From NCBI RefSeq assembly GCF_000744605.1, contig NZ_JQMG01000001.1, forward strand, positions 1,984,001 through 2,048,000: a stretch of DNA of 64,000 nucleotides, written 5' to 3'. Position 1 is the stretch's first letter; the number at the start of each line of letters is the position of its first letter. Source of the DNA: Methylotenera sp. L2L1 (GTDB taxonomy: Bacteria; Pseudomonadota; Gammaproteobacteria; Burkholderiales; Methylophilaceae). The notes under the pieces were generated by a model. The model did no database searches and was not told the origin of the DNA. It saw only the letters and a program-made list of their open reading frames with translations. Positions 28,327 through 37,022 of this stretch are shown piece after piece. The position numbers and the translations under genes were made by a program.

Positions 28327-30951
28327 ATGCAAATGACTGTTGCAAGAAAAATGTTATTAATAACATTGATTTCTGTATTAGGTTTAGTAGGTTTGTTAAC
28401 GCTAAATATTTTCCAGACCGACTCTGTATATAAAGACACTAATTATGCAAATGAAAATATAGTGCCTAGTGTCATTAAACTTGATGAAATGCGATATAAA
28501 TTCAATACGCTACGTATCAGGGTTGCTAATCACACGTTGATTAAGGATGATGCAAAAATGGCAGAAGTTGAAGCCGCTATTAGAAAGCTTCAATCTGAGT
28601 TGAAAGACATTACAGAGACATATGTTAGTTTTATTTCAGATGAGCAAGAAAAGCGCCTGTTAGAAGCGGATGTGGAAGGTTTAAATGCGTATTACTCACG
28701 TATGGAGCCAATACTAGATGCGTCTAGAACGAACCAAAAAGAATTAGCGCATGAACTATATATCGCCATCCGTACTCCAGCAGAAAAGGCTAATGATGAT
28801 ATAGCTAGCCATATGAGCTATAAAGTTGAACTAGGTCAGAAATATGCCAATGATGCATTAACGGTAAAGCAACACGCGACAAGACTTTCTTTAGTGATGG
28901 GCTTATTAATCGTACTCGCTACCATTATCCTTGGTGTTTTCATTACACGTAACTTACGTAAACAATTAGGTGGAGAGCCAAATGATGTTGCGAAAATTGC
29001 GAATGATATCGCCAATGGTGATTTAAATAGTGCAATTAAAATTAACGCTGATGATCGTTCAAGCTTGATGGCTTCAATGTTCACCATGCAACAGACATTA
29101 AAAACTGTGATTGAAGAGCAAAGCACAATGTCTGCACAAAACAAGCTTGGTAATATTAGTGCACAAATTGACGCTGCAAAATTCCGTGGTACTTATAAAA
29201 CCATGGCTACGAATATCAATGAAATGGCATCTAATCAAGCTGATGTGATGCGTAAAGTGACGGCTTGTATTGCTGAGTTTTCTAAAGGCAATTTTGATGA
29301 GCCATTAGAGCGTTTCCCTGGTCAACGTGCTTTTATTAATGAGCGTGTAGAGCAGCTACGTATCAACATTAAAACCTTGATTGCTGAAATGCAAAATATG
29401 TCTCAGCAGCATGATTTAGGTGAAATTGACGTAGAAGTTGATGTGGCTAAATTTACTGGTACTTACGCTGAGATGGCGCAGTCATTAAATAAAATGGTAG
29501 GATCCCACGTACGTGAGAAAGAAGAAGTGACGCAAGTGATGCGAGCGTTAGGAGATGGTGATTTTGACGTACAAATTCAACAATACCCTGGTAAAAAAGC
29601 GGAAATCAACAAGAACCTAGACCGCCTCAAAGGCAAACTAAAAGGCGCAGTAGACTCAGTTAAATGGGTGACGAACGAACATGCACAAGGTAACATTGAC
29701 ATGAGCCTACATGCACACCTATTTAAAGGCGGCTTCTCTGAACTAGCCGCAGCAGTCAATGCGATTGTTGCTGGACAACTGGAACTAACAGAAAAAGCCC
29801 TAGCCTGTGTTAAAGCCTTTGGCGAAGGTGACTTTGATGCCCCATTAGAAAAATTCCCAGGCAAAAAAGTATTCGTGAATGAAGCCATTGAACAAGTACG
29901 TACCAACTTAAAAGCCCTAAACGAAGATGCACAATTACTAGCAGACGCCGCACATGCTGGCCGTGTCACAGTACGTGCTGACGCTAACAGGCACCAAGGC
30001 GACTACCGTAAGATTGTGAACGGCATGAACGAAACGCTAGAAATGATCGTTGGACCGATCGTCACCGTTCAACAATCGGTTGAAACCATCAACACCGCAG
30101 CAAGAGAAATTGCACAAGGCAACGCAGACCTATCACGTCGTACAGAAGATCAAGCGGCCTCACTAGAAAAAACCGCTGCCAGCATGGAAGAACTCTCTTC
30201 AACCGTGAAACAAAATGCCGACAACGCTAAACAAGCCAACCAACTAGCCTCAGCTGCCTCAGGTGTTGCGGTCAAAGGTGGTGTAGCCGTGTCAGCAGTC
30301 GTCAGCACCATGGCAGAAATCAACGAAAGTGCCAAGAAAATTGAAGACATCATTAGCGTGATTGACGGCATTGCCTTCCAAACGAACATCTTAGCGTTGA
30401 ACGCAGCGGTTGAAGCAGCAAGAGCCGGTGAGCAAGGTCGAGGATTTGCGGTTGTTGCAGGTGAAGTCCGCAACCTAGCACAACGCTCAGCTTCAGCAGC
30501 CAAAGAAATTAAAGAACTGATTACAAACTCAGTGAACAAAACAGCAGAAGGCACCAAACAAGTAGAAACGGCTGGCGACACCATGCAAGAGATCGTCAGC
30601 TCAGTCAAACGTGTGTCAGACATCATTGGTGAAATCTCTGCAGCCTCACAAGAGCAAAGTGTTGGTATTGAACAAGTGAACGAAGCCATCATGAAAATGG
30701 ATGACGTTACACAACAAAACACAGCACTAGTTGAAGAAGCGGCAGCGGCTGCAGAATCGATGATGGAGCAAGCGGACGAACTAATGAATGCGATTAGTGT
30801 ATTCCAGCTAGGCACACATGGCGAAAGCCAAGCACCACGCAACGTGCCTAAAGTGAATGTTGCAAGTAAAGTGGCTAGTATTGTGAGACCAGCCCCTGTC
30901 AAATTGAGTGTAAAAACCAACTCAGATGATGGTGATTGGGAAGAGTTTTAA
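28327..30951 (+). CDS. Methyl-accepting chemotaxis protein with 4-helix-bundle sensor
   Basis: Receptor of 874 residues. Residues 8-28 form the first membrane helix, then a periplasmic 4-helix-bundle-type sensor to about 185, a second helix near 190-210, HAMP with KQLGGEPND, more HAMP-like repeats, and the signalling domain. The final about 485 residues are identical to the previous receptor, including the DWEEF end that should bind CheR/CheB. Thus the pair differs only in input domain. Starts 71 bp after its neighbour. Confidence 0.94.
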   Translation: MQMTVARKMLLITLISVLGLVGLLTLNIFQTDSVYKDTNYANENIVPSVIKLDEMRYKFNTLRIRVANHTLIKDDAKMAEVEAAIRKLQSELKDITETYVSFISDEQEKRLLEADVEGLNAYYSRMEPILDASRTNQKELAHELYIAIRTPAEKANDDIASHMSYKVELGQKYANDALTVKQHATRLSLVMGLLIVLATIILGVFITRNLRKQLGGEPNDVAKIANDIANGDLNSAIKINADDRSSLMASMFTMQQTLKTVIEEQSTMSAQNKLGNISAQIDAAKFRGTYKTMATNINEMASNQADVMRKVTACIAEFSKGNFDEPLERFPGQRAFINERVEQLRINIKTLIAEMQNMSQQHDLGEIDVEVDVAKFTGTYAEMAQSLNKMVGSHVREKEEVTQVMRALGDGDFDVQIQQYPGKKAEINKNLDRLKGKLKGAVDSVKWVTNEHAQGNIDMSLHAHLFKGGFSELAAAVNAIVAGQLELTEKALACVKAFGEGDFDAPLEKFPGKKVFVNEAIEQVRTNLKALNEDAQLLADAAHAGRVTVRADANRHQGDYRKIVNGMNETLEMIVGPIVTVQQSVETINTAAREIAQGNADLSRRTEDQAASLEKTAASMEELSSTVKQNADNAKQANQLASAASGVAVKGGVAVSAVVSTMAEINESAKKIEDIISVIDGIAFQTNILALNAAVEAARAGEQGRGFAVVAGEVRNLAQRSASAAKEIKELITNSVNKTAEGTKQVETAGDTMQEIVSSVKRVSDIIGEISAASQEQSVGIEQVNEAIMKMDDVTQQNTALVEEAAAAAESMMEQADELMNAISVFQLGTHGESQAPRNVPKVNVASKVASIVRPAPVKLSVKTNSDDGDWEEF

Positions 30952-30954
30952 AAA
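29494..30954 (+). repeat. 1.46-kb perfect direct repeat, copy 2
   Basis: Second copy of 26798-28258. Perfect identity at DNA level, including synonymous positions, implies very recent duplication or ongoing gene conversion. Recombination between the copies would delete 2.7 kb and leave one receptor that keeps the input domain of the first. Confidence 0.93.
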
Positions 30955-31001
30955 GTGATTTTATGCTAAGGCACCTAATGGTTTACAATAGAGGGTAAAT
31001 C

Positions 31002-31103
31002 GTTAGCGCACAGCTAACTTTAGTAATTTTAAGATAGGGTAAGGTGGATGAGTGTAGCGTTGTCCACCATATGTAAGTAAAAATTGGCGGTAACGCTACA
31101 CTC
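31002..31103 (+). promoter_or_regulatory. Structured leader of the fae homologue with competing hairpins
   Basis: Three dyads precede fae. First, GTTAGC-GCACA-GCTAAC (31002-31018). Second, GGTGGA (31043-31048) with TCCACC (31063-31068), 14-base loop. Third, GAGTGTAGCGTT (31050-31061) with AACGCTACACTC (31092-31103), a 12-bp perfect pairing. The second and third share bases and cannot form together, as in attenuators. A 10-codon ORF overlaps them. Whether this is an RNA switch or a protein operator cannot be decided by eye. Confidence 0.5.
31048..31080 (+). CDS. Possible leader peptide upstream of fae homologue
   Basis: ATG 31048 opens a 10-residue ORF, MSVALSTICK, ending TAA at 31080. AGGG lies 8 bases upstream and AAGGTGG directly upstream. 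It overlaps both arms of the two competing hairpins, so its translation could set which one forms. The peptide ends Cys-Lys, residues that react with formaldehyde; any sensing role is speculation. Confidence 0.3.
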   Translation: MSVALSTICK

Positions 31104-31165
31104 GACCGTCAAGTGTAACAAAGTAGTTAATTTTGAAATTTATTTAGAAGTTCTAGGAGACTTAA

Positions 31166-31732
31166 ATGGCTGTTATTGATCGTGTATTAATTGGTGAAGC
31201 ATTGGTGATCGAAGATCGTCCAGATGGTAGTGGTTTGGATCTTAAAAATGTTGCTCACATTGACCTAATCATGGGCCCACGTGGTAGCGCTGCAGAAGAT
31301 GCATTTTGCCGTACACTAACTGATCAAAAAGAAGGTGTGAATGGTTTGTTAGCTATCGTTGCTCCTAATATGATGGTAAAACCAAACACAGTAATGTTTA
31401 ACAAAGTGACTTTGAAAAACACTAAACAATCATTGCAAATGTTTGGCCCAGCACAACGCGGTGTTGCGATGGCTGTGATGGATTGCGTTGCAGATGGCAC
31501 AATTCCAGTTGAAGAAGCTGATGACGTATTCATTTCTGTTGGTGTATTTATTGACCAAACTGCAGACATGGATGACCGTATTCAAGATTGGAACTACCGT
31601 GCTACTAAACAAGCAATCAAAAGCGCAATCGCACGTGAGCCAAAAGCTGCTGATTTGTTGAAAGTTTATAAAGATTCTGCACATCCTTTTGCTGCAAAAG
31701 AAGGCAACAGAAGAGCAACAGATAAGGCATAA
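31166..31732 (+). CDS. fae: Formaldehyde-activating enzyme (Fae) homologue in chemotaxis operon
   Basis: Fae condenses formaldehyde with tetrahydromethanopterin in methylotrophs. The 188 residues follow the family closely: IGEALV start, AHIDLIMGPRGSAAE with the catalytic histidine (His31; His22 in the Methylobacterium enzyme, by recalled alignment), KPNT, MFNKVT, MFGPAQRGVAMAV, EEADDVFISVGVFI and the HPFAAKEG end. Differences: a 9-residue insertion before His31, MMVKPNT where typical Fae has LPCKPNT, and VFIDQ where it has VFIHW. These suggest a divergent paralogue. It lies between three receptor genes and cheR, so I infer a role in formaldehyde or C1 sensing or in protecting the chemosensory system. 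Catalytic activity is untested. Confidence 0.88.
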   Translation: MAVIDRVLIGEALVIEDRPDGSGLDLKNVAHIDLIMGPRGSAAEDAFCRTLTDQKEGVNGLLAIVAPNMMVKPNTVMFNKVTLKNTKQSLQMFGPAQRGVAMAVMDCVADGTIPVEEADDVFISVGVFIDQTADMDDRIQDWNYRATKQAIKSAIAREPKAADLLKVYKDSAHPFAAKEGNRRATDKA

Positions 31733-32113
31733 GGTAATTTGTAGTTAAGTAATAAGTAAGTTGTGATGTGGAGCAATGTTTTAAGATGGAAAATGTCAGA
31801 TAGTGCCAGTTTTAATTAAATGGCTTTCTTGATATTTACATCTTGCATTGCTACCTTGTCATACAGCATCAAATAATTAAGATAGTGAATGTTTTACGCG
31901 GAGATTAATCGCTGATTAAAGTGGTTAAGCTTTAATATAGCTCCGTTGGGTATGTTGATATTGTCCATAAATAGTCAAAAAATTAAGTAAGCAGTTAACT
32001 GCAACATAATTAATAAAAAATAAAATTAAGAGTGCCCAAAGCATATTGCTAAAGCGCTTTGTACCACATTGGTACAGTAAGTGACTGACAATAAATTACG
32101 TGGTGAATATCTA
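31733..32113 (+). promoter_or_regulatory. Intergenic region between fae homologue and cheR
   Basis: 381 bp before the preferred cheR start. It contains three perfect dyads: GCAGTTAACTGC (31991-32002), AAAGCGCTTT (32051-32060) and TGTACC-ACATT-GGTACA (32060-32076). They could be operators or mRNA hairpins for the cheR-cheD-cheB genes. No obvious terminator follows fae. Confidence 0.45.
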
Positions 32114-32998
32114 ATGTTTAAAAAAGAGCAGCATGATGAGGGGCGAGAGTTTAACTTTACTGCTCAAGACTTTGCCAGAGTACGTCACTTAATTTACCGT
32201 CATGCAGGTATCTCACTATCAGAAGCTAAGTCGGATATGGTTTATAGCCGTATTGGGCGAAGACTTCGCGTCCTAGGTGCTACATCATTTAAGCAGTACT
32301 TGGATAACCTTGAAAGTCAAAACGATACTGCCGAATGGGAAGCATTCACGAATGCACTAACCACGAATTTAACGTCGTTTTTTCGTGAAGAGCACCACTT
32401 TCCAATACTCGCAGACCATCTGCTAACACTAAAAAAACCGATTCGTATCTGGTGCTCTGCGGCATCTACCGGTGAAGAGCCTTACACAATTGCAATGACC
32501 GCATGTGAAGCGTTTGGTAGTTTAAATCCACCAGTTGAAATTATAGCCACAGATATTGATACCAATGTATTGTCTACAGCATCTCGTGGAATTTACCCTT
32601 ATGAGCGCGTGAGTAAGCTTTCGGATGCGAGACGTAAGCGCTTTTTTTTAAAAGGCACGGGTCCTAATGAGGGTTCTGTTGCAGTAAAAAAAGAGCTAAA
32701 AGAAATGATTACTTTCAGCCAGCTTAATTTGTTGGATGAAAACTGGGCGTTACAAGAGCCTTTTGATGCAATATTTTGTAGAAATGTCATGATTTATTTT
32801 GACAAACCTACACAGTCTAAAATTTTAAGTCGATTTGTGCCGTTAATGAAATCTCACGCATTACTATTTGCAGGGCATTCCGAGAACTTTCTTTACGTAT
32901 CGGATGCGTTTCATTTACGTGGTAAGACAGTCTACACATTAGGTGATAGTAGCCATGTAAAGCGTTCTAATAATCTGATTAAAGAGAGATCTTTATGA
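32114..32998 (+). CDS. cheR: Chemoreceptor methyltransferase CheR
   Basis: SAM-dependent enzyme that methylates receptor glutamates. From ATG 32114 (GGTGA 7 bases upstream) it has 294 residues; GTG 32081 would add 11. N-terminal helical CheR domain (FNFTAQDFARVRHLIYRHAGI) and catalytic domain with IRIWCSAASTGEEPYTIAM, IIATDIDTNVL and FDAIFCRNVMIYF. It overlaps cheD by 4 bp. The DWEEF tails of two receptors in the same cluster are its likely docking site. Confidence 0.95.
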   Translation: MFKKEQHDEGREFNFTAQDFARVRHLIYRHAGISLSEAKSDMVYSRIGRRLRVLGATSFKQYLDNLESQNDTAEWEAFTNALTTNLTSFFREEHHFPILADHLLTLKKPIRIWCSAASTGEEPYTIAMTACEAFGSLNPPVEIIATDIDTNVLSTASRGIYPYERVSKLSDARRKRFFLKGTGPNEGSVAVKKELKEMITFSQLNLLDENWALQEPFDAIFCRNVMIYFDKPTQSKILSRFVPLMKSHALLFAGHSENFLYVSDAFHLRGKTVYTLGDSSHVKRSNNLIKERSL

Positions 32999-33603
32999 GT
33001 ATGTTGGAAGAGGAAATTTCAACAACCCTATATTTTGACCGAACTTTTGATTGTGAAGCTGCAAAGATAGCGCCTGGTGAATACTACTTTACTGATAAAG
33101 ACATGGTCATTGTGACAGTGTTGGGATCATGTGTTTCTGCCTGCATCAGAGATAGCAAAACAGGAGTAGGTGGTATGAACCACTTTATGTTGCCTGATAG
33201 TGCTGCTACAGATAAAGACAGCCCTGTTTCTGAGTCTATGCGTTATGGTACCTATGCCATGGAGGTTTTAATTAACCAGTTGCTGCGCAATGGTGCACGT
33301 CGTGAGAATTTAGAGGCTAAGATTTTTGGTGGTGGTAACGTGCTGAAAAGCTTTACGACCACGAATGTTGGTGATCGCAACGCTATTTTTGTAAGAAAAT
33401 ATCTGAATGCTGAGGGGATACGCATTACAGGTGAAGATTTGTTAGACATCTATCCTAGAAAAGTTTATTACTTCCCTAAAACGGGTCGAGTTTTAGTGAA
33501 AAAACTGAAGCAAATGCATAATGACACCTTGTTTAAACGTGAAGAGGTTTACGCAAGCAAGCTTAAAACGGCAGATGTCGCTGGTGCAATTGATTTATTT
33601 TAA
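32995..33603 (+). CDS. cheD: Chemoreceptor glutamine deamidase CheD
   Basis: CheD deamidates receptor glutamines and can modulate CheA/CheC-type partners. The 202 residues include the catalytic cysteine in TVLGSCVSACIRD, a histidine in GGMNHFMLPD and the AKIFGGGNVL loop. The start overlaps cheR (ATGA). It ends GAIDLF, similar to the GEIDLF end of the short CheZ-like protein at 18517. Confidence 0.95.
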   Translation: MSMLEEEISTTLYFDRTFDCEAAKIAPGEYYFTDKDMVIVTVLGSCVSACIRDSKTGVGGMNHFMLPDSAATDKDSPVSESMRYGTYAMEVLINQLLRNGARRENLEAKIFGGGNVLKSFTTTNVGDRNAIFVRKYLNAEGIRITGEDLLDIYPRKVYYFPKTGRVLVKKLKQMHNDTLFKREEVYASKLKTADVAGAIDLF

Positions 33604-33642
33604 CTATTAAATTGAATAAGCAACAAGACACGAGATAAGCAA

Positions 33643-34713
33643 ATGAAAATTAAAGTACTTGTTATTGATGACTCAGCACTGATTCGTAGTTTACTCACTG
33701 AGATTATTAATGATCAAAAAGATATGATAGTCGTAGGTGCTGCACCAGATCCACTAATCGCACGTGAAATGATCAAGCAATTAAATCCTGACGTACTAAC
33801 GCTTGATGTTGAAATGCCGAAGATGGATGGCTTGGACTTTTTAGAAAAACTAATGCGTTTACGCCCAATGCCAGTTGTGATGGTGTCTACGTTGACCGAG
33901 AAAGGTTCGGAAATCACCATGCGTGCGTTAGAGTTGGGCGCAACAGATTTTGTGACCAAACCTAAAATGTCAATTACCGAAGGTATGCGTGAGTATACCG
34001 AAGAAATTACCGACAAAATACGAGCTGCTTCTCAAGCTAGAGTTTCTTCACCTAGCCGCCATGCCGTTGCTGGAAATGCTGAGAATCGCCCATTGCAATT
34101 ACGTAATCCACTGATTAGTAGTGAAAAGCTGTTAATTATTGGGGCTTCTACCGGCGGTACCGAAGCAATCAAATCGTTTTTGTTGCAAATGCCATCAGAT
34201 TGCCCTGGTATATTGATTACACAGCATATGCCTGCAGGATTTACAAAATCTTTTGCAAATAGACTAAACTCTTTGTGCCAAATATCCGTTAAAGAAGCAG
34301 AGGGCGGTGAGCGTATTCTACCTGGGCATGCTTATATAGCCCCAGGTGATAAGCATTTGCTGTTGGCAAGAAGTGGTGCAAACTATGTGACAGAGCTGAG
34401 TGATGCGCCACCAGTGAATCGTCATAAACCTTCTGTGGATGTGTTGTTTGATTCTGCGGCATTACATGCAGGTAAAAATGCTATCGGTGTAATCTTAACT
34501 GGAATGGGTAAAGATGGCGCAGTAGGTATGGCTCAAATGAAGAATGCAGGTTCATATAACTTTGCTCAGAATGAGGAGAGTTGTGTGGTGTATGGCATGC
34601 CAAAAGAGGCAGTAGCACATGGTGGTGTCGATGAAGTGGCACATTTGAATGAGTTGCCAAAATTAGTGCTTAATCATTTAGTGACCAATAACACTCGTGC
34701 ATTACGTGTGTAA
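33643..34713 (+). CDS. cheB: Chemotaxis methylesterase CheB
   Basis: Response-regulator methylesterase that removes receptor methyl groups. 356 residues: receiver domain with acidic Asp9-Asp10 pair and phosphoacceptor Asp55 ([10 protein letters not shown]), linker near 130-155, and a catalytic domain with [11 protein letters not shown] (Ser), TQHMP (His) and [11 protein letters not shown] (Asp). It begins 39 bp after cheD. Confidence 0.97.
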   Translation: MKIKVLVIDDSALIRSLLTEIINDQKDMIVVGAAPDPLIAREMIKQLNPDVLTLDVEMPKMDGLDFLEKLMRLRPMPVVMVSTLTEKGSEITMRALELGATDFVTKPKMSITEGMREYTEEITDKIRAASQARVSSPSRHAVAGNAENRPLQLRNPLISSEKLLIIGASTGGTEAIKSFLLQMPSDCPGILITQHMPAGFTKSFANRLNSLCQISVKEAEGGERILPGHAYIAPGDKHLLLARSGANYVTELSDAPPVNRHKPSVDVLFDSAALHAGKNAIGVILTGMGKDGAVGMAQMKNAGSYNFAQNEESCVVYGMPKEAVAHGGVDEVAHLNELPKLVLNHLVTNNTRALRV

Positions 34714-34878
34714 AGGTTATGCAGGTTGTTGGCGCTTTAAATCTGAGTCATCTAGTTAATGGAGCAGTCTCCATCATAAATCAGTACAATATATAAAAAT
34801 TATAGAATTTATTCATAGTGTTCATGTATAGATTGAAACTTGAAGCGCTGTGAATAGTTAATGTTAATGGAGTGAAGC

Positions 34879-35277
34879 ATGGCAAATACAAATACTAAAT
34901 TTCTAGTTGTGGATGACTTTTCTACGATGCGTAGAATTGTTCGCAACTTGCTTAAAGAGCTGGGCTATACCAATGTTGATGAGGCTGAGGATGGGGTTGC
35001 TGCGCTGAGTAAACTGAAAGGTGGTGGGTTTGAGTTTGTTGTATCAGACTGGAATATGCCTAACATGGATGGTTTGACATTGTTGCAAAATATTCGCGCA
35101 GATGCTGAGTTATCTAAACTTCCAGTATTGATGGTGACCGCTGAAGCTAAAAAAGAAAATATTATTGCTGCAGCACAAGCTGGCGCTAATGGTTACGTAG
35201 TAAAGCCTTTTACAGCGGCTACGCTTGATGAAAAGTTATCAAAAATATTTGAGAAGCTTGAGAAAGCTGGGGCTTAA
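34879..35277 (+). CDS. cheY: Chemotaxis response regulator CheY (motor-binding type)
   Basis: 132-residue receiver closely resembling enterobacterial Che[25 protein letters not shown], phosphoacceptor Asp57 in [11 protein letters not shown], Thr in MVTAEA, Lys in VKPFTA. It lies 2 bp before cheZ, its phosphatase. This is the likely switch-binding CheY of the two in the window. Confidence 0.96.
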   Translation: MANTNTKFLVVDDFSTMRRIVRNLLKELGYTNVDEAEDGVAALSKLKGGGFEFVVSDWNMPNMDGLTLLQNIRADAELSKLPVLMVTAEAKKENIIAAAQAGANGYVVKPFTAATLDEKLSKIFEKLEKAGA

Positions 35278-35279
35278 CT

Positions 35280-35969
35280 ATGACTAGCGAAGCCACACAG
35301 CAACAAGCCGCAAGTGTTGATCCTTCAGTTGGGCTGTCATCGAGTGATGAAATTCTTAATCGTGTAGGCCATGTAACGAGAACATTGCATGATAGTTTAA
35401 GTGGTTTAGGGCTAGATAAGATATTAGAGCAAGTAGCACAAGATATTCCAGATGCACGTGATCGTTTGGCGTATGTTGCACGCATGACTGAGCAAGCTGC
35501 TGAGCGTGTTTTGAATGCAACTGACGTGGCGATTCCATTGCAAGAAGAACTTGCTGCCGGTGCAACTGCATTGCAACAGCGCTGGACAAATGTGATGGGT
35601 GAACCTTCGCTAAAGAGTGAATACAATCTGGCCGCTAATGAAACATTAACCTATTTAACAATGGCAGGAAAAAACACTGCGGAAACCAAAGCCTTATTGA
35701 TGGATATCATGATGGCGCAGGATTTCCAGGATTTGACAGGGCAAGTCATTAAAAAAATTACTGGCCTCGCACAAGAGTTGGAGCAACAGTTGGTGCAGTT
35801 ACTGATTGACTTCTCGCCGGCAATTCCTAAAAAAGATACGGAAACAAGTAAAGCTGACGCTGGTGATAACTCATCGCTACTGAATGGCCCGCAAATTGAC
35901 CCAGATGCTGTGGATGTGGTTGCTAGTCAAGAGCAGGTTGATGACTTACTTGATAGTTTGGGATTCTAG
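35280..35969 (+). CDS. cheZ: CheY-P phosphatase CheZ
   Basis: Dephosphorylates CheY-P. 229 residues, helical, with the catalytic signature QDFQDLTGQ (Asp151, Gln155) and the C-terminal CheY-binding tail DDLLDSLGF, separated by a flexible linker. Start ATG 35280, 2 bp after cheY. End of the chemotaxis cluster. Confidence 0.96.
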   Translation: MTSEATQQQAASVDPSVGLSSSDEILNRVGHVTRTLHDSLSGLGLDKILEQVAQDIPDARDRLAYVARMTEQAAERVLNATDVAIPLQEELAAGATALQQRWTNVMGEPSLKSEYNLAANETLTYLTMAGKNTAETKALLMDIMMAQDFQDLTGQVIKKITGLAQELEQQLVQLLIDFSPAIPKKDTETSKADAGDNSSLLNGPQIDPDAVDVVASQEQVDDLLDSLGF

Positions 35970-36073
35970 TCGCTCATCCTATAAATCAGTATCCATTAAG
36001 ATGGTCATGCGACTATATTAGTGTTAGTGGATATTGTTGAGTGATTACCGAGTTGAGATTTTAATCATATTAT

Positions 36074-36100
36074 CAGGGAGCTTTAGGCTCCCTGTTTAAT
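36074..36100 (+). terminator. Terminator after cheZ
   Basis: Perfect stem CAGGGAGC (36074-36081) with GCTCCCTG (36087-36094), loop TTTAG, then TTTAAT. It ends the chemotaxis transcript about 105 bp after cheZ. Confidence 0.8.
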
Positions 36101-36142
36101 GTCTAAAATCAACATCAAGCTACATGCCGTTGTAGATAGAAA

Positions 36143-36688
36143 CTAATTTGCTGTCGCTTGTAAGTTTTTTAAATCATCAATGATTTGCTGAGAGTGGTTT
36201 GAAACATTCACGTCATGGTAAATTTTGACTACTTTTGAGTTCGGGTCAATTAAAAAAGTATAACGTTTTGCAATTTTAGTAAAGATTAGGTTGGTAAGTG
36301 CATGATAAGTGTTTGCGACACTACCATCTATATCCGCCAGCAAGGTGAATGGTAGGTGATATTTTTCTGCAAACTTCTGGTGAGAGGCTTCTGAGTCAAC
36401 GCTAATTCCAATTACCTTGGCATTCAATTGCTCTAATTTAGATAAATCATCTCTAAAGTTGCAAGCTTCTTTGGTGCAGCCGGGTGTGTCATCTTTTGGG
36501 TAAAAATAAAGGACTACATATTTTCCCTTGTAATCTGAGAGCGAGTGGTAGCTGCCTTTGGTATCTTTTAATCCGAATTCAGGCGCATTTTCGCCGATAG
36601 TTAAACTTGGTTGCATCGATGCGTAATGGCGATAGCCTAAGAGTGCAACGAGTATGATTGCTACATAGAATAAAACCTTAATTAACAT
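36143..36688 (-). CDS. Membrane-anchored peroxiredoxin (Bcp/PrxQ type)
   Basis: Thiol peroxidase, 181 residues. An N-terminal hydrophobic helix (residues 2-19) probably anchors or exports it, placing the domain in the periplasm; classic Bcp is cytosolic. The peroxidase core has YPKDDTPGCTKEAC: peroxidatic Cys71 and resolving Cys76, five apart as in the PrxQ class. VVLYFYP and KRYTFLIDPN also fit. Transcribed toward cheZ, convergent, with the terminator between. Confidence 0.9.
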   Translation of the reverse strand: MLIKVLFYVAIILVALLGYRHYASMQPSLTIGENAPEFGLKDTKGSYHSLSDYKGKYVVLYFYPKDDTPGCTKEACNFRDDLSKLEQLNAKVIGISVDSEASHQKFAEKYHLPFTLLADIDGSVANTYHALTNLIFTKIAKRYTFLIDPNSKVVKIYHDVNVSNHSQQIIDDLKNLQATAN

Positions 36689-36846
36689 ACAATGACCTTC
36701 GTTTGATTTTGTTCAATGATGGATAAGTCTTACAGAATCTTAGCATTATTTGTTTTTTCTGTAGAGCAAACGTATGACAACGCTACATTTATTCACGTAA
36801 TGTTTTATTTAGCACCTCTACGCTTTATAATGCTGCACTAGTATTT

Positions 36847-36922
36847 GCCCCCGTAGCTCAGTGGATAGAGCATCCCCCTCCTAAGGGGAGGGTCACACGT
36901 TCGATTCGTGTCGGGGGCGCCA
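36847..36922 (+). tRNA. tRNA-Arg (CCU anticodon), CCA encoded
   Basis: Acceptor stem GCCCCCG (36847-36853) pairs with CGGGGGC (36912-36918). The anticodon stem TCCCC/GGGGA frames the loop CTCCTAA, anticodon CCT. The T arm ACACG-TTCGATT-CGTGT is canonical. Discriminator G36919 and CCA 36920-36922 are encoded. The 3' end doubles as the attachment site of the adjacent integrative element. Confidence 0.95.
36903..36922 (+). repeat. attL in tRNA-Arg 3' end
   Basis: Positions 36906-36918 (TCGTGTCGGGGGC) are repeated exactly at 48759-48771. The match extends to 20 bp with two mismatches (36903-36922 against 48756-48775). Core of site-specific integration by the neighbouring tyrosine recombinase. 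Confidence 0.88.
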
Positions 36923-36986
36923 CCAGCTTTATAAGACCATGATTCTAAATGGTTTTAAATATAAATCAATCACTTAAAAACTCAAA

Positions 36987-37012
36987 CTGTTACACATAGC
37001 TGTTACACACAG
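36987..37012 (+). repeat. 13-bp tandem repeat at left end (integrase arm-type candidate)
   Basis: CTGTTACACATAG (36987-36999) followed directly by CTGTTACACACAG (37000-37012). A degenerate pair with the same period and orientation occurs at 48673-48698 near the right end. Placement about 65 bp from each att core fits integrase arm sites. Confidence 0.65.
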
Positions 37013-37022
37013 CTCAATCTAA

